From positions 5,704,746 to 5,768,745 of the forward strand of contig PYIU01000001.1 in NCBI GenBank assembly GCA_003415625.1: a DNA stretch of 64,000 nucleotides, written 5' to 3'. The stretch comes from Aquanectria penicillioides (Eukaryota > Ascomycota > Sordariomycetes > Hypocreales > Nectriaceae). Below, piece by piece: positions 34,445-45,307 of the stretch. Every line of letters starts with the position of its first letter. The first letter of the stretch is position 1. Both the position numbers and the translations under genes were made by a program. The notes below the pieces were generated by a model that was not told where the DNA came from, did not search any database, and was given only the letters and a program-made list of their open reading frames with translations.

Positions 34445-36019
34445 ATTTGAGATAAGTGAGACAAGTGGCGTGGGACGATGACACCCTGCAGTAGCGGTGT
34501 CGTGTATGACGAGTTTATGCCAGAGGTTGTTGCTGGATGGATGTACGAATGATCAAGGCTTCCAGGTGACGACTGAGTTCTGACTGCTCACCCACGGCAG
34601 CAGATAAGCGACTAAGAGGCCGATTGCCACCTTGGGCCGGAGAACTGGCTGCAGTGACGAATGTTGGATGGTTGTGGAGGCCAAGATGAAGACCAAGGGG
34701 CGATCTGAAAATGGGGGGAACGGTAATTTTCAAACCAAGGCGCTCGGAGGACAGGAGAATAAATAGGCCGCGCTTTGTGCCGCCGAGAGTGAATCAAAGA
34801 TGAAGTGCACCGGCCCGGATGCTGTGCTGAGGAGGGGTCGAAAGCGCTCAGTGTTGTGACAGTTACGGGAGGGACCGGCGGGTTGGACGACCCCGTTTGG
34901 TGAATGGAAACGAGGGCGACAAAGGGGCGATTGAAAGGCGTCCCTTAGGCGACGGGATCCGCTCTTGATGTTTGTATATGGCGAGACCCCAAGTTGAAGA
35001 GTTAAGAGGAGAGGTTGTACGAAAGTTGGTGGAGCCGTCTTAGCCGGTGCCTCGTCTCTCGTGTGACGTGATGAGCTCAGCGAGGAGCTTGGACGCCGGC
35101 GTGGGCAGGACTTTCCTCATTGCCCTCTCCTGGGTTAAGTTTGAAGCACGCGGGGCAGAAGCAAGCAAACCGGGAGTCGGGTGAGCCTGCCTCTAAATGA
35201 AGGAATGCCCTAAAGCCTCCCACTTTAGACTTCCCCGAAAGCCGATCGAGATTCCGTGCTTGAAGATACGTACCTTTCCACCAGCCCATTCGTTGTCATC
35301 ACGCCGTGAGGTAAAGATCGATAGAATCAGACGACACAAAGCCTGTTTGATTACCATGTCAATGCCCCTGCCAAACATCAAAACCCAGGTAACGGACTGT
35401 ATTTTGTTACCGTGGTCTAGCTCCTGCACGCTGTCACCGTTGTCACCGCGGATCTGGACTCGAAAGTGTCAGAAAACTGACCGGTCACCCTGGGATTCCC
35501 GTGGCAGCGACTTATCACTGGGCCCAAAGAAAAGCCTGTCACCAAAAGCCCAGGTACCTGGGACAAGTTTGAGAAATAAGCCGTCAGCCATATCTTTGTT
35601 GAAACGGTACCTTGACCGAAACGGGAGATCCAGCATGATGAGATTCCTTTCATGACCTACACGCTTTCCACATGCCTTGCACATGTTTCCCATCTGTGGA
35701 CTAGACGCTTTACGTTTTACCTTTCCTTGACCTATCATTGCAATATAATTGGATCGGTAAATGCCAGTTTATTATGCTACTTTGATTGCGAGACGTAAAT
35801 GCTATTCTATGATGGTTGTAAGACACATTCTTGACGTCATGATGCGACTCCCAATGCCATTCATGTCTATGATGACTGATGACGGAGCTCAAGACCCGCA
35901 AGCACCTAAATAGAAGGGAGAGAAAATCCAGGTATAAGAGGAGGGCGATGGGCGTTTTAATGTTTATTCGGTTGATAGACCATTCAGAAGTGGTTAGTAA
36001 CGTATTTCCAATTTCCACA
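34445..36019. other. Intergenic between the F-box-like and split-barrel genes
   Basis: 1.6 kb shared upstream region of two divergent genes. Reading frames at 35197-35655 (plus) and 35469-35738 (minus) have no recognisable motifs and overlap each other, so I do not call them. Confidence 0.5.
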
Positions 36020-36692
36020 ATGTCTTTCTCCAACACTTCCACTGGTGATGCGCCAGCCGACCCTTACAAGAAAGCCAACTTCGATGAGGTGGACCTAAAG
36101 ACCAAAGTTGAAGATCTGGCGGATTTTATGAATAAATGCAAATTCGGCATGATGACTACTCGGGACGCTTCCACAGGCAACCTCGTCTCTCGATGCATGG
36201 CATTGGCTGCCACCGTGAGTCTGGTCTGTATTCTTCCAAACACACCGATGACTAACCTTCCCATAGGAGTCTGGAGGCATCGACCTTCTTTTCCATACCA
36301 ACACCGAGTCGGGAAAGACGGACGATCTCGCTGCCGACCCCCACATCAACATCTCCTTTGTCAACCCATCTGGGGAGTGGGCGTCTGTTGCGGGAATAGC
36401 GTCCATCAGCACCGACCGCAAGTACGTATTGGATCATTATAGCCCCATGCTGAAAGCTTGGCTTGGTGATTTGGGTGATGGAGTTCATGATGGCTCTGAA
36501 AAGGATCCTCGCATCGGTATCATTTTGGTAAAGGCTGTCTCAGCGACGTACGTGCTCTCGGCCAAGAATATCATTAGCCGCACTGCAGAAGTCGCCACGA
36601 GCGCCATCACTGGGAATCCACCTCATGTCAACAAGCTGCGAGAAATTACAGAGTCTGATATTGTAACTTGGCGCAATCATCAAGAGGCATAG
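36020..36692 (+). CDS. Pyridoxamine-phosphate-oxidase-like FMN-binding split-barrel protein
   Basis: Exons 36020-36214 and 36267-36692, 52-nt intron (gtgagt...catag), 206 residues. Sequence MTTRDASTGNLVSRCMAL, IDLLFHTNTESGKTDDLAAD and ASVAGIASISTDR matches the general-stress-protein-26/PNPOx-like branch of flavin split barrels, which bind FMN or related cofactors and often act in redox or stress responses. It is not a true PNP oxidase: the RVSSR and C-terminal RLHDR elements of PDX3 are absent. A potential GT donor at 36422 is not used, since the frame stays open through RKYVLDHYSPMLKAWLGDLG to the stop. The stop lies 79 bp from the convergent DPH5 stop, so the 3' UTRs probably overlap. Confidence 0.85.
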
Positions 36693-36771
36693 ATGGGGAT
36701 ATTGAAAGATGATTTTTATGATAATCCCTTTTAGTCATATAATCATTCGTGAGCCGTTGCGGTCCTCAAAT

Positions 36772-37737
36772 CTACAGCTGTTTTCCATACTCCGCATTCC
36801 AGATCTTGGTCCACTTCTCCTTGTCCACTGCAAATTGGCGCACATAGTCATGCTCAAGCTCATGCGTTCTCCTGCCTAGGAGCACCAAGCTGTGCAGTGG
36901 CGGGCCAAGCTCCTCGTCGGCGGAGCAGAGTTCCTCTAGGGTACCGGCCACAAACTTCTCAGTTTTGCCTCCCACTCTGGCAGCACCGATGGCCAAACTG
37001 TCCTTGCTGTATACACCCTCCTTCTTCTCGTCCTCGATTTCCAGCATCTGGGAAGCGCATTGGCCCACAGTCATGTATCGGGGAGGCTCAAAAATCATTC
37101 TTCCACGGGCGAGGTTCTCCATGCTCTGCTCCTTGACCTTGATGTCGACCAGAACCAGTGTGTGCAGACCAATGTTTCGGTTCTCCTTTATGCGGTCGTA
37201 GAAAGAGGCGGGCTTCCAGTTGTCTGTGAAGAAAACCATGGACACGGTCTGTCCGAAGTTGTAGAGCTGAAGACCGCATGCGCCAATACCGGACATAATG
37301 GAGGCATTGGGTACGGTTCGGACGGGAATTTCGAGTTCTCGAGCACGCAGAACAAGGTCGGTATGGGTTGTCGCACTGGATCAGTTAGAAATTTTTGCCT
37401 TGACGCCCAACACACCAACATACCCGAAAGGATCGCCCACGACAAGGAAAGCTACGTCTTCGTTCTGGGCATTTCGAAGAATTTCCTCGCTGTTCGACTC
37501 GACCATCTCACGGTCTGCAATAGTAATGGATCGTCCATAGTAAGACTCCTACTGAATGTCAGTGGCGGCGTTCTCATGCGTTGCCATTCCTAATGGGCGT
37601 ACCAAAACTGACTGGTCCACGAGCAGGATGCTGGTGTAGGCCTCGAGGTAGACCCTGGACGCCGTCTTCACAACTTCAAGTCCCTTGACGGTAATATCCG
37701 TCTCGTCGGAAAGACCGAGGCCCACTAGATACAACAT
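36772..37737 (-). CDS. DPH5: Diphthine methyl ester synthase (diphthamide synthesis)
   Basis: SAM-dependent methyltransferase that methylates the modified histidine of elongation factor 2 on the way to diphthamide; cytosolic. Exons 37737-37603, 37548-37424, 37375-36772; introns of 54 and 48 nt; 287 residues, near the ~300 of the family. It begins [20 protein letters not shown]. The middle junctions rebuild [20 protein letters not shown] and [15 protein letters not shown] (the SAM-binding GDP loop), then [20 protein letters not shown] and [15 protein letters not shown], all hallmark DPH5 segments. The first intron uses the downstream TAG acceptor, because the nearby CAG would leave an in-frame stop. 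It shares a 222-bp bidirectional promoter with SNU23. Confidence 0.95.
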
Positions 37738-37959
37738 GTCGGCGGTTGTCGCAAATTGCTCTGAGCTCAAGGTGCAAAAATTCGAGTCGCCAGTCAGTCA
37801 AGAAAAAGTGCCCCGCGGCGGGGTACTTTTAGTGTTCCGCGCCTACAACGTCATGTCAAGTACCCCTGCCAACAAGCCTCGGCGCTATGGCACGTTCCAA
37901 CTTTTTCGCATCGGAGGGTCCAGCAACCTCAACCTTGCATCATCAATTCCTCGCCCGAC
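37738..37959. promoter_or_regulatory. Bidirectional promoter of DPH5 and SNU23
   Basis: 222 bp separate the two divergent start codons. It contains a GC inverted repeat, CCCCGC-G-GCGGGG (37811-37823), near the middle. Both genes serve basic gene expression, so shared regulation is plausible; the repeat as a binding site is inference. Confidence 0.6.
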
Positions 37960-38673
37960 ATGTCAGACTCCAAGAAGGGCGGTGCCTATGGCGCCCCCGC
38001 CGGCGACACCGATTTCCGAAAGACCTGGGACCTCGACGAATACGCAGCTAAGGCCAAGGAGCGCGAGGCGAAAGAGAAGGAAGAAGCCAAGGCCCGCTAC
38101 GAAGCTAAGCTTGCTGGCAAGAAATACCACAAACCTCTGACCGGCAACGAGACATACACATCAGCAAGACGAACCGTAATCGACCTCACTGCACAGGTCG
38201 GAAAGACGCAGCTGGTTCCAGCAGGCGCGGGCGTCGGGAAGCGGGGACGCAGTGCGGGTTTCTACTGCGAAGCCTGTGACCTCACATTCAAGGACAACAA
38301 GCAATTCGTGGAGCATTTGAACACGACCCAGCATCTTCTAAACACTGGTCAAACGGCCGAGGTGAAGCGCGCGACGGCAGAGGAAGTCCACGAGCGAATC
38401 GAATTCTACATCCGACAGAGGGACGATCTGGAAAAGGAGAAGGCAACGAGCCTCAAAGACCGCCTGCTGCTGCGGGAAGAGGAGGCAGAGAAGGAGGCAG
38501 AGGAGCGCAGGAAGAAGCGCAAAGAAGACGCAGAGAGGAAACGGGCGAAGCAAGAAGAAACGACAAAGGTCAAGACGGAATATGGAGAGGATCTACGAAT
38601 TGAGGGTGAGCATGAGGAGGAAGACATGATGGCCCAAATGGGATTCACCGGGTTCAGCACTTCGAAGAAATGA
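37960..38673 (+). CDS. SNU23: U4/U6.U5 tri-snRNP zinc-finger protein Snu23
   Basis: Spliceosome B-complex component, nuclear. Intronless, 237 residues. The N-terminus has the conserved RKTWDLDEYAAKAKERE. A matrin-type C2H2 zinc finger (FYCEACDLTFKDNKQFVEHL; Cys103, Cys106, His119, His125) sits centrally, followed by a long charged helix rich in K/E/R and an acidic end (GEHEEEDMMAQMGFTGF) characteristic of Snu23/ZMAT2. Length and architecture agree with the family. The start is clear: in-frame upstream sequence is short, and the divergent DPH5 gene begins 222 bp away. Confidence 0.93.
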   Translation: MSDSKKGGAYGAPAGDTDFRKTWDLDEYAAKAKEREAKEKEEAKARYEAKLAGKKYHKPLTGNETYTSARRTVIDLTAQVGKTQLVPAGAGVGKRGRSAGFYCEACDLTFKDNKQFVEHLNTTQHLLNTGQTAEVKRATAEEVHERIEFYIRQRDDLEKEKATSLKDRLLLREEEAEKEAEERRKKRKEDAERKRAKQEETTKVKTEYGEDLRIEGEHEEEDMMAQMGFTGFSTSKK

Positions 38674-39477
38674 CGGGCTGAAGAGCCGGAAGTGGGATAA
38701 AACTATGATGATACCCTGTGGTGGTTCAATGCGGCAATGTAAGATGATTGCGTGGCTTTAATCAGTTATCAAAAGGAAGGGCGAAAAAAAAAATTGTTGA
38801 AAAAATTAAAGATAGATCAAGACTGGAGCGGGAGAGCAGCATAGCTGAGTCGTCCATCAGGTTCCTCAGGATGCGTCGTGCAAAGGTCGGTGTGGATTGA
38901 AGCCAATCCAATCGTTGACAGCGAAGGGCTCGAGGCAGGGGGATACAAAAGTCCAGCGGCGGCGTAGTCTCCAGCGTGCAGCTCCGATACATGAACAACC
39001 ACTGCTGATCCCGGTCATGGATGCACCAAGGCCCGTAGCGCATAGCACCACAACACCGCAACACCGCAACGCCGCAACACCTCGACACACCTGGCTCCTC
39101 GCCGTGGGCGCTGCTGCTTGCCTCTGAATCTACAGTAGCTGCTCCTCGGGGAACCCATCCGTGCTTGTCCCCAACCCTCATCATGGTTGGCGGGGCCGTC
39201 ACGTCACCTTACCCAGTCAAGCGGAAGCCCCGCTGAAAAAACCAAGGTCCCCCACTATCAGCAGCAGCAGCACCACCACCACCACCCACACTGCAGCCGG
39301 CAGCCCACCTCTATGGCCTCGGGAAAGTCCATAAAGCCAGGCCGCACACACGCTCTGTCCGCAGTTCTTTTTGCTTCCGTCTCTTTCATCCCCCCCCCCC
39401 CCCCCTGTTTTTCTCCAAGCAACTCCGGACTCGCCCTGCCTCACTTTCATTCGACCGTCGGGCCTCGAGCACACACC
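38674..39477. other. Intergenic upstream of the E2 gene
   Basis: 0.8 kb. Contains CAGCAG/CACCACC short repeats (39260-39292), a C16 run near 39391 and a pyrimidine-rich stretch just before ATG 39478, typical of a fungal core promoter and leader. No other gene seen. Confidence 0.55.
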
Positions 39478-40060
39478 ATGGCCAGCTCTGCCCCAGCTGC
39501 GTCGCTGCTGAAGCGGCAGCTCAAGGAGATCCAGTCCAGCAAGGACATCCCCGGCATCTCGTGCGGTCTCGTCAACGACAGCAACATCTTTGAGTGGGAG
39601 GTGATGCTGATGATCAACGACGACTGCAAATACTATGGCGGTTCGTCCACGCCTGCCGGTGTAAAAACTCCGCCATGACTAATTCTTCCAACTAGGAGGC
39701 AACTTCCGCGCCCATCTCGTCTTCCCGCATAACTACCCCCTCATGCCCCCTTCGCTCACTTTCCAAGCCCCGATACCCTTCCATCCCAACATCTACGAGA
39801 ACGGAAAGCTTTGCATTTCGATTCTACACCCGCCCGAGGAGGACGAGTACGGTTACGAGGCCGCCTCGGAACGATGGAGCCCCGTGCAAACCCCCGAGAC
39901 CATCTTGCTCAGCACCATCAGCCTTTTCCACAGCCCCAACGACGAGAGCCCTGCCAACGTCGAAGCTGCGAGGATGCTGCGCGAGGAGCGCGAGGGCAAG
40001 CACAAGGATTTCCGGAGGCGGTGCCGCAAGTGCGTGAGGGAGAGTCTGGGGGAGGATTAG
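39478..40060 (+). CDS. Ubiquitin-conjugating enzyme E2, UBE2G/Ubc7-like
   Basis: Transfers ubiquitin from E1 to E3s or substrates; relatives act in ER-associated degradation. Exons 39478-39640 and 39696-40060, 55-nt intron (gttcgt...ctag), 175 residues. UBC-fold landmarks are HPNIYENGKLCISILHPP with active-site Cys94, and the acidic insertion after it (EEDEYGYEAASERW) that marks the Ubc7/UBE2G/Cdc34 group. VQTPETILLSTISLFHSPND and SPANVEAARM follow. The splice junction rebuilds YYGGGNFRAHLVFP. Whether it equals yeast Ubc7 or fission-yeast Ubc15 cannot be settled from sequence reading alone. The stop is 299 bp from the convergent ALG1 stop. Confidence 0.92.
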
Positions 40061-40359
40061 GTTATTGTGCTGGATCCGGGTATGCGGCTATGGGGTGATG
40101 TCTCTTCGGAGCGGGAAAAAGGGTCAGGTCACTGTGCGCAGGCGTTCGTGGTTGGTCAGGGATGACGAAATTGGCGCCGACGAGATTCATTATCAGATCA
40201 GCATCGGGTGGCGTCTTGGAGCGGTATCGTGTTTCGAATTCATCAATCATTGAGACAACAGCTTGATTCTCTCAAGATTCTCAACAGTGGAGCCATTGCG
40301 GGAGAGGCGTGGTTTGACGTGTATGCTCTGGACGTTTGTATTTTCCCAAGTGTCATTGC

Positions 40360-41876
40360 TTACTGGTCCACGATTCCAATTACCTTTCCGACCACCCTAT
40401 CCCATTCCTCATCCCATCGCAACGAGCCTTCTTGGATGGCACCCTGCTTCAATCGGGAGAGCTCATCTTTGCCACCATTGCCCAGTAGCCTCGTGAGAAT
40501 GGTGGCCAGCTCAGACGAAGTCTCGAACCCACACCCGTTTTGTCCTTCTTTGACAAGCTCTCCAAAACTCTCAAAAGCCGAGTATGCGGCAACAGGAAGA
40601 CCCGCGCCGAACATATCCACCACCTTCATGGGGAGATCGACCCCTGAGCTAGATTTGTGCAAAGAGATTCCGAGATCAGCGCAAGCGAGGAGTGAAGCGT
40701 AGTCTCGCGTGGAGAGCCAAGCGGTGATCACCCGAATACCTGGTAGCTTTCCTTCCACTCGAAGCTTCTTGATTTGTTCCAGATAGTGCTCCTTCTGGGG
40801 CCCCTTTCCTGTGATAATGGCTAGAACTGGTATCGGAGTTCCACTAGCTTCCGAGGGACTGGTGTACGACACCAGAGCATCCAAGAGCAGGCCAAAATCT
40901 TCATCCGCTGTCCACGACGTGCTGCTCACAATCAACCGCATCTTTCCATCCATAATTTTGTCGGCATCGGCCTTGGTCTCGGAAAGCCTTGACAGAAAAG
41001 CCCTCCGCTCTTCCTTTAGAGTCACGGGCTGGAACACATGAGCTGGTCGGTCGTGTAGCGTGTGCACTTGGTTTTTGACGTTGAATGGGCTCCGCTTCAG
41101 CTGACGGGCCATGGCGTCAGTGACGGACAGGTTGGCGTTGCCGAGATATCTGCCAAACCAAATCTCGTACCACTTGTAGAATGGAACCAGAGGTTTGAAC
41201 CACTTGTTCTGAGCCAATATGGTGTAACCATAGTTGTGCCAGTCCACTACAAGCTTGCTGCCACGGATGAGAGACACCAGCAGGACGACATGGAAAGTTG
41301 GGATGGAGGGAGGGTTCTGAGTTTGTATTTAGTCACAGTGTTCAACAATGGATGAATGATAGGCATACTTGGATGATGATCCACTTCGCTGGAGGTGCTG
41401 AATACATCAACGTAGAGAACAGCCCCCAGAAGTTCCAGATGACCTTGCAGGGGATGTTGAGAAAGAATGGCAAAGTACCCCACTGGAGCACCTCGGGCTG
41501 CGGTGGGAGACCGTACATCGTAACCCGAGGGTTTCCAATGAGATCTGGTATTCTTGCAGTCTCTGCACTCTCGTTAGATTGGTGCCAAGGGCAGATGCTG
41601 GCGACGATGATTCTGACCTTTGTATCCAACAATGTCGACGTTCCTGCCATGCTTGGCGACGCTTAGGGCATGGTATTGCATGCGAGGACTTCGACCGACA
41701 TCGCCCACCACGAGGATCTGGATGTGCTCATCCTCGGGCTTCTCGGCGGGACGATAGCGGGTTGGTACAGCAGCTACGAGCCAGCGGGACACCCAGGCCA
41801 AACCCTTGAGGCCGTAGATGAGCGCTATAAAGCTAAGGCCACCCGCGATCACGGAGAGGATGAACGCGGGCGTCAT
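40360..41876 (-). CDS. ALG1: Chitobiosyldiphosphodolichol beta-1,4-mannosyltransferase
   Basis: Adds the first mannose to GlcNAc2-PP-dolichol in N-glycan synthesis, on the cytosolic face of the ER. Exons 41876-41618, 41562-41369, 41319-40360; introns of 55 and 49 nt; 470 residues. The N-terminus has a signal-anchor ([19 protein letters not shown]). It is followed by the GT33 glycosyltransferase fold: [54 protein letters not shown] and [13 protein letters not shown]. The sugar-nucleotide region has [19 protein letters not shown], with the acceptor/donor-binding loop [13 protein letters not shown]. All are near-invariant in ALG1. Exon joins were chosen because they restore [15 protein letters not shown] and [19 protein letters not shown]. 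Confidence 0.95.
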
Positions 41877-43443
41877 GGTTGTTGAGAGTTCGGTGGCTTG
41901 ACGGAGCTTAGACAATGCGAGGTGGTGGTGCTGGCCAGAGTTAAAGATGAGGTGTCCTTGCACGCGTGAGGTTCCACACACGCGTGCAGAGCTACGCACA
42001 CCTTGATTGCATGTGGTACGAAGCGAAAGACGGGAAACAAAATCCCGAGGCGACAACCGCCGGAAAGGGAAACCAAAAGAACGACAATCAAATTTTTTTA
42101 AAAAAAAAAATAAAAAAATACGGCAACTCTTTTGATACGCAACGCGATAGCTGCACGGCACGTTCAGATGACAGTCACAGTGTTGGCCCTTGGATTTTGA
42201 CCTTCCCGGTTGAGCGGGAATCTGGAGGGGCTTTTGCTGAGGTTGGCGCGCGCTGGCTATACGTATACGGGCTTGGCCTTGTGAAAGGGAAGTTGGGAAC
42301 TGGCAAAGCCGCTACAGGACAGGGGACGGGCAACTGCACTAATTGATCCAGTGGAGGCCAACAGGGTATGATCAATGCAGATTCGAGATGCCTGCTCTCC
42401 CACAATTGCCGGTACGTACCGTTGAAACACCGCTGGATCATTGGATTGGCAGCGCAGCCACCCAACCCTCCAACAAAGGAGATTGGAGATTATCGAGCGC
42501 CAGGGATGGTCCCAGAGTTCACGAAGAGCCAGAGGTCGGCTTCCACCTTGGCCATGGGACGGATCCCCCTTTACTGTCTACGTCGATTGGGTGATCGCTC
42601 CACCGGCCGCCGGCCGGCTTGCGCGTGCAGACGGGCCCTGCGCCTTGGCCTGCACTTTGGCGCGCCTCCGCCAACGTCTCCACCACCCAGCACAAGCACC
42701 GCGGGGTGTGACGGCTCGCCAAACATGCTAGGGGCACTAAAGTTTAGCAGCCAGGGCCGCATGCAGGGGGGGAACCACCACTGTGTTCTTGGGCGCTGCC
42801 GCTGTGATGCATGCACAGCATGCGTGTGTTTACCTGGTACGTGTGCCAACTCGGCCGGCGTGCATTGGGAATAGGAGAATGAACCTCTGGAGCTGAACTC
42901 CTGAAGGTTCCGAGTCAGGCAGCTCCAGCTCAGCCGGCGAGAGGAACGAAGTTCGACCTCGATCGTTTCATCGCCCGCCCTCTTCTTTTACCATCGCATC
43001 GCGCATCTCGTTTGTCTCACGGCAAAGCCGGACCAGCCATCTTCTTCCAGCGGCCTGTTTCTCGGCTGGCGGCCTTATCTTGACCGCCCCGCCCCCGAAG
43101 ATCGCTCCTTCATAGGGTTGGTCGTCCCAGCTCCACGTGCTGGCGTCTCCTCCATCTCTCCTGTTTCCTCGCCGTCGCCCAACACAACCCGCTCCCATCG
43201 TCCACGCTCGACGGGGTGCCACGTCCCACAGCCTACTTCATCTCTTTCACCACCGTGGGAATAGAATCGCTGGCCGTACTGCCCGGGTCCTTCGGTACTC
43301 GTATTGGCTGATGACGTTGCGATTGGTCCGTGTGGAGGCTCTGGATCTCCCGCTCCGTGCATCACTTTTGCGCCGGTAACTCGACCGACCTGCATCGTCA
43401 TTTGCGGCCTTCCACTCGCTTTATTCCCGACTCGACGACGACC
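41877..43443. other. Divergent promoter region between ALG1 and the CDF transporter
   Basis: 1.6 kb, no convincing gene. Notable sequence: an A/T run with T7 followed by A10 near 42091-42112, and a CG-rich stretch at 42600-42700. The final 300 bp carry the transporter leader, in frame with the start but interrupted upstream. Confidence 0.5.
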
Positions 43444-45307
43444 ATGGCGTCGTCATACGCCCTCCCCTCATCTGCTCTACCTCATGTGCACCAGACTCAC
43501 ATGAGCGCGCACGCGCGAACCGGCTCGCAATCGTCACTCAACGCCCTGAGGACGACCATGGCCAACGGGAGCGTCCCTTCGCCGCCAGACTTCGATGTCC
43601 ACGACCACGATCAACAATACACCCATACCCACGCCCACGCCCACTCCCACTCCCACTCCCACTCCCACAGCCACAGTCACGGTCATGATCATGGCCATGA
43701 TCATGATCACGACCATGACCACGATCACGACCACAGCCACAGCCATGGACACGGAAATCCGTTGCCCAACTTTCACGGCGGACACTCGCGAGGCCACGGC
43801 CGCGCGCGCTCGCACCTGTCCAACGCAAGCTCTGCGTTGACTCGAGAGAAGATGCCTCCGCCCGCGCTCAACACAATGGAAGGCTGGACACAGGAGAGGA
43901 CTCCTGGAGGGAAGAGCATTTTAACCCCAGGACCCGCGACGGCCACCACACCCTACTCGCCCCCAGATTTCCACGACCACGACCATGATCATCATCACGA
44001 TCACGGTCATTCTCACTCTCATCATCACGATCACGGTCATTCTCACTCTCATCATCACGATCACGATCACGAAAACAATGCAAAGAGATCTCTTTTTACG
44101 AGAATGCTACTGCCTTATACCGCCCGCTTCCCCATCCTTCACGCCATTCTGATTGAGAAGGACTCAAGACGCATCTTTTACTTCATGGTGTATGTGCTGG
44201 TTCATCTGAACGTAGCTCTTGAATGCTAACTTTTTTTTCAGACTTAATTTTTCTTTCATGGTTGTCCAGGCCTTTTATGGATATGTTACGGATTCCCTCG
44301 GTCTACTTAGCGACAGTATTCACATGTTCTTTGACTGCGTAGCATTGTTGGTTGGGTTGTTAGCTGCAGTGTTGAGCAAATGGCCGCGGAGCCAGCGTTT
44401 CCCGTATGGCTTTGGCAAGATCGAGACACTAAGTGGGTTCGCCAATGGTATTCTCCTCATGTAAGTGATCCAATAGAGGTGCAGAAACGATTAGAAGCTA
44501 ACTTGCAGCTCAAGGTTGCTTAGCGTGGAGATTGCCTTTGAGGCTTTCGAACGGTTGTGGGAGGGAACGCAGACGAAGCGCTTGGGCGAGCTTTTCGTCG
44601 TCAGCACTCTTGGGCTGATTGTGAACCTGGTGGGCATGATGGCGTTTGGCCATCATCATCATGGACACGACCATGGCCATGATCATGGCCACTCGCACGG
44701 CCATTCACATGATTCGCACGATCACTCCCATTCGCACGGCGGCTGCGGAGGACATAGCCATGGCCACGACAACGAAAACATGCACGGAATCTATCTCCAT
44801 GTATTGGCAGACACTCTGGGTAGTGTTTCTGTTATCGTGTCGACAGTTTTGACGAGCTTCTGGGGCTGGGCTGGGTGGGATCCTCTGGCATCTTGTTTGA
44901 TCGCAGTTCTCATCTTCTTCTCTTCCAAGCCCCTAGTTTACTCATCGGCCAAGCGTCTTCTCTTGAGCATCCCTGAGGAGACCGAGTACAACCTCCGAAA
45001 CAAATTAGGTGGGATCTTGAATCAGCGAGGAGTTGTGGGCTACGCCACGCCCAAGTTCTGGCGAGATGACCACAGCGCAAGCGCTTCTGGAGGCCAGCTT
45101 CTTGGCGTTGTGCACGTGGTAGCAGCCCGTGGTGCCGCCCTGGAGGACGTTCGTGATCGAGTCCGTTCGTACCTCTTGAAAGAGGGCATGGATGTGATTG
45201 TTCAGGTGGAAAGAGAAGGAGACACTACTTGCTGGTGCAATCGACGGGGCGGAGGATCGACACCAGCACCGACACCGACGTCACTGGCAGCAGCAAAGGC
45301 AATCTAG
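43444..45307 (+). CDS. His-rich CDF zinc transporter (MSC2/ZnT5-7 type)
   Basis: Cation-diffusion-facilitator moving Zn2+ into ER/Golgi compartments; relatives are yeast Msc2 and human ZnT5-7. Exons 43444-44189, 44242-44460, 44509-45307; introns of 52 and 48 nt; 587 residues. A ~250-residue N-terminal region holds two His/Asp/Ser-rich blocks (HAHSHSHSHSHSHSHGHDHG; SHHHDHGHSHSHHHDHDH). The six-helix core includes YGYVTDSLGLLSDSIHMFFD (first zinc-site half) and YLHVLADTLGSVSVIVST (HxxxD second half), with a third His loop (GHHHHGHDHGHDHGHSHGHS) between, as in CDF members. A C-terminal cytoplasmic domain follows. The first intron uses the second of two GT sites (44190), because the first gives an immediate stop. 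The start at 43444 is the first ATG with a good context (ACCATGG). Confidence 0.92.
43626..43755 (+). repeat. His-Asp/His-Ser codon repeat in the CDF gene
   Basis: Imperfect CAC/CAT-alternating codon array coding for His with Ser, Ala, Gly or Asp between. It is expected to expand and contract, and to sequester zinc in the protein. Confidence 0.85.
43991..44068 (+). repeat. 30-bp exact tandem duplication in the CDF gene
   Basis: Two identical 30-bp units (43991-44020, 44021-44050) and a partial third, each coding a His-Asp-His-Gly-His-Ser block. The frame is kept because the unit is ten codons. Confidence 0.9.

Noticed and set aside
36422..36470. Possible third intron in the split-barrel gene (GTACGT at 36422)
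   Set aside because: No suitable acceptor follows, and the frame remains open with family-like sequence through the site.
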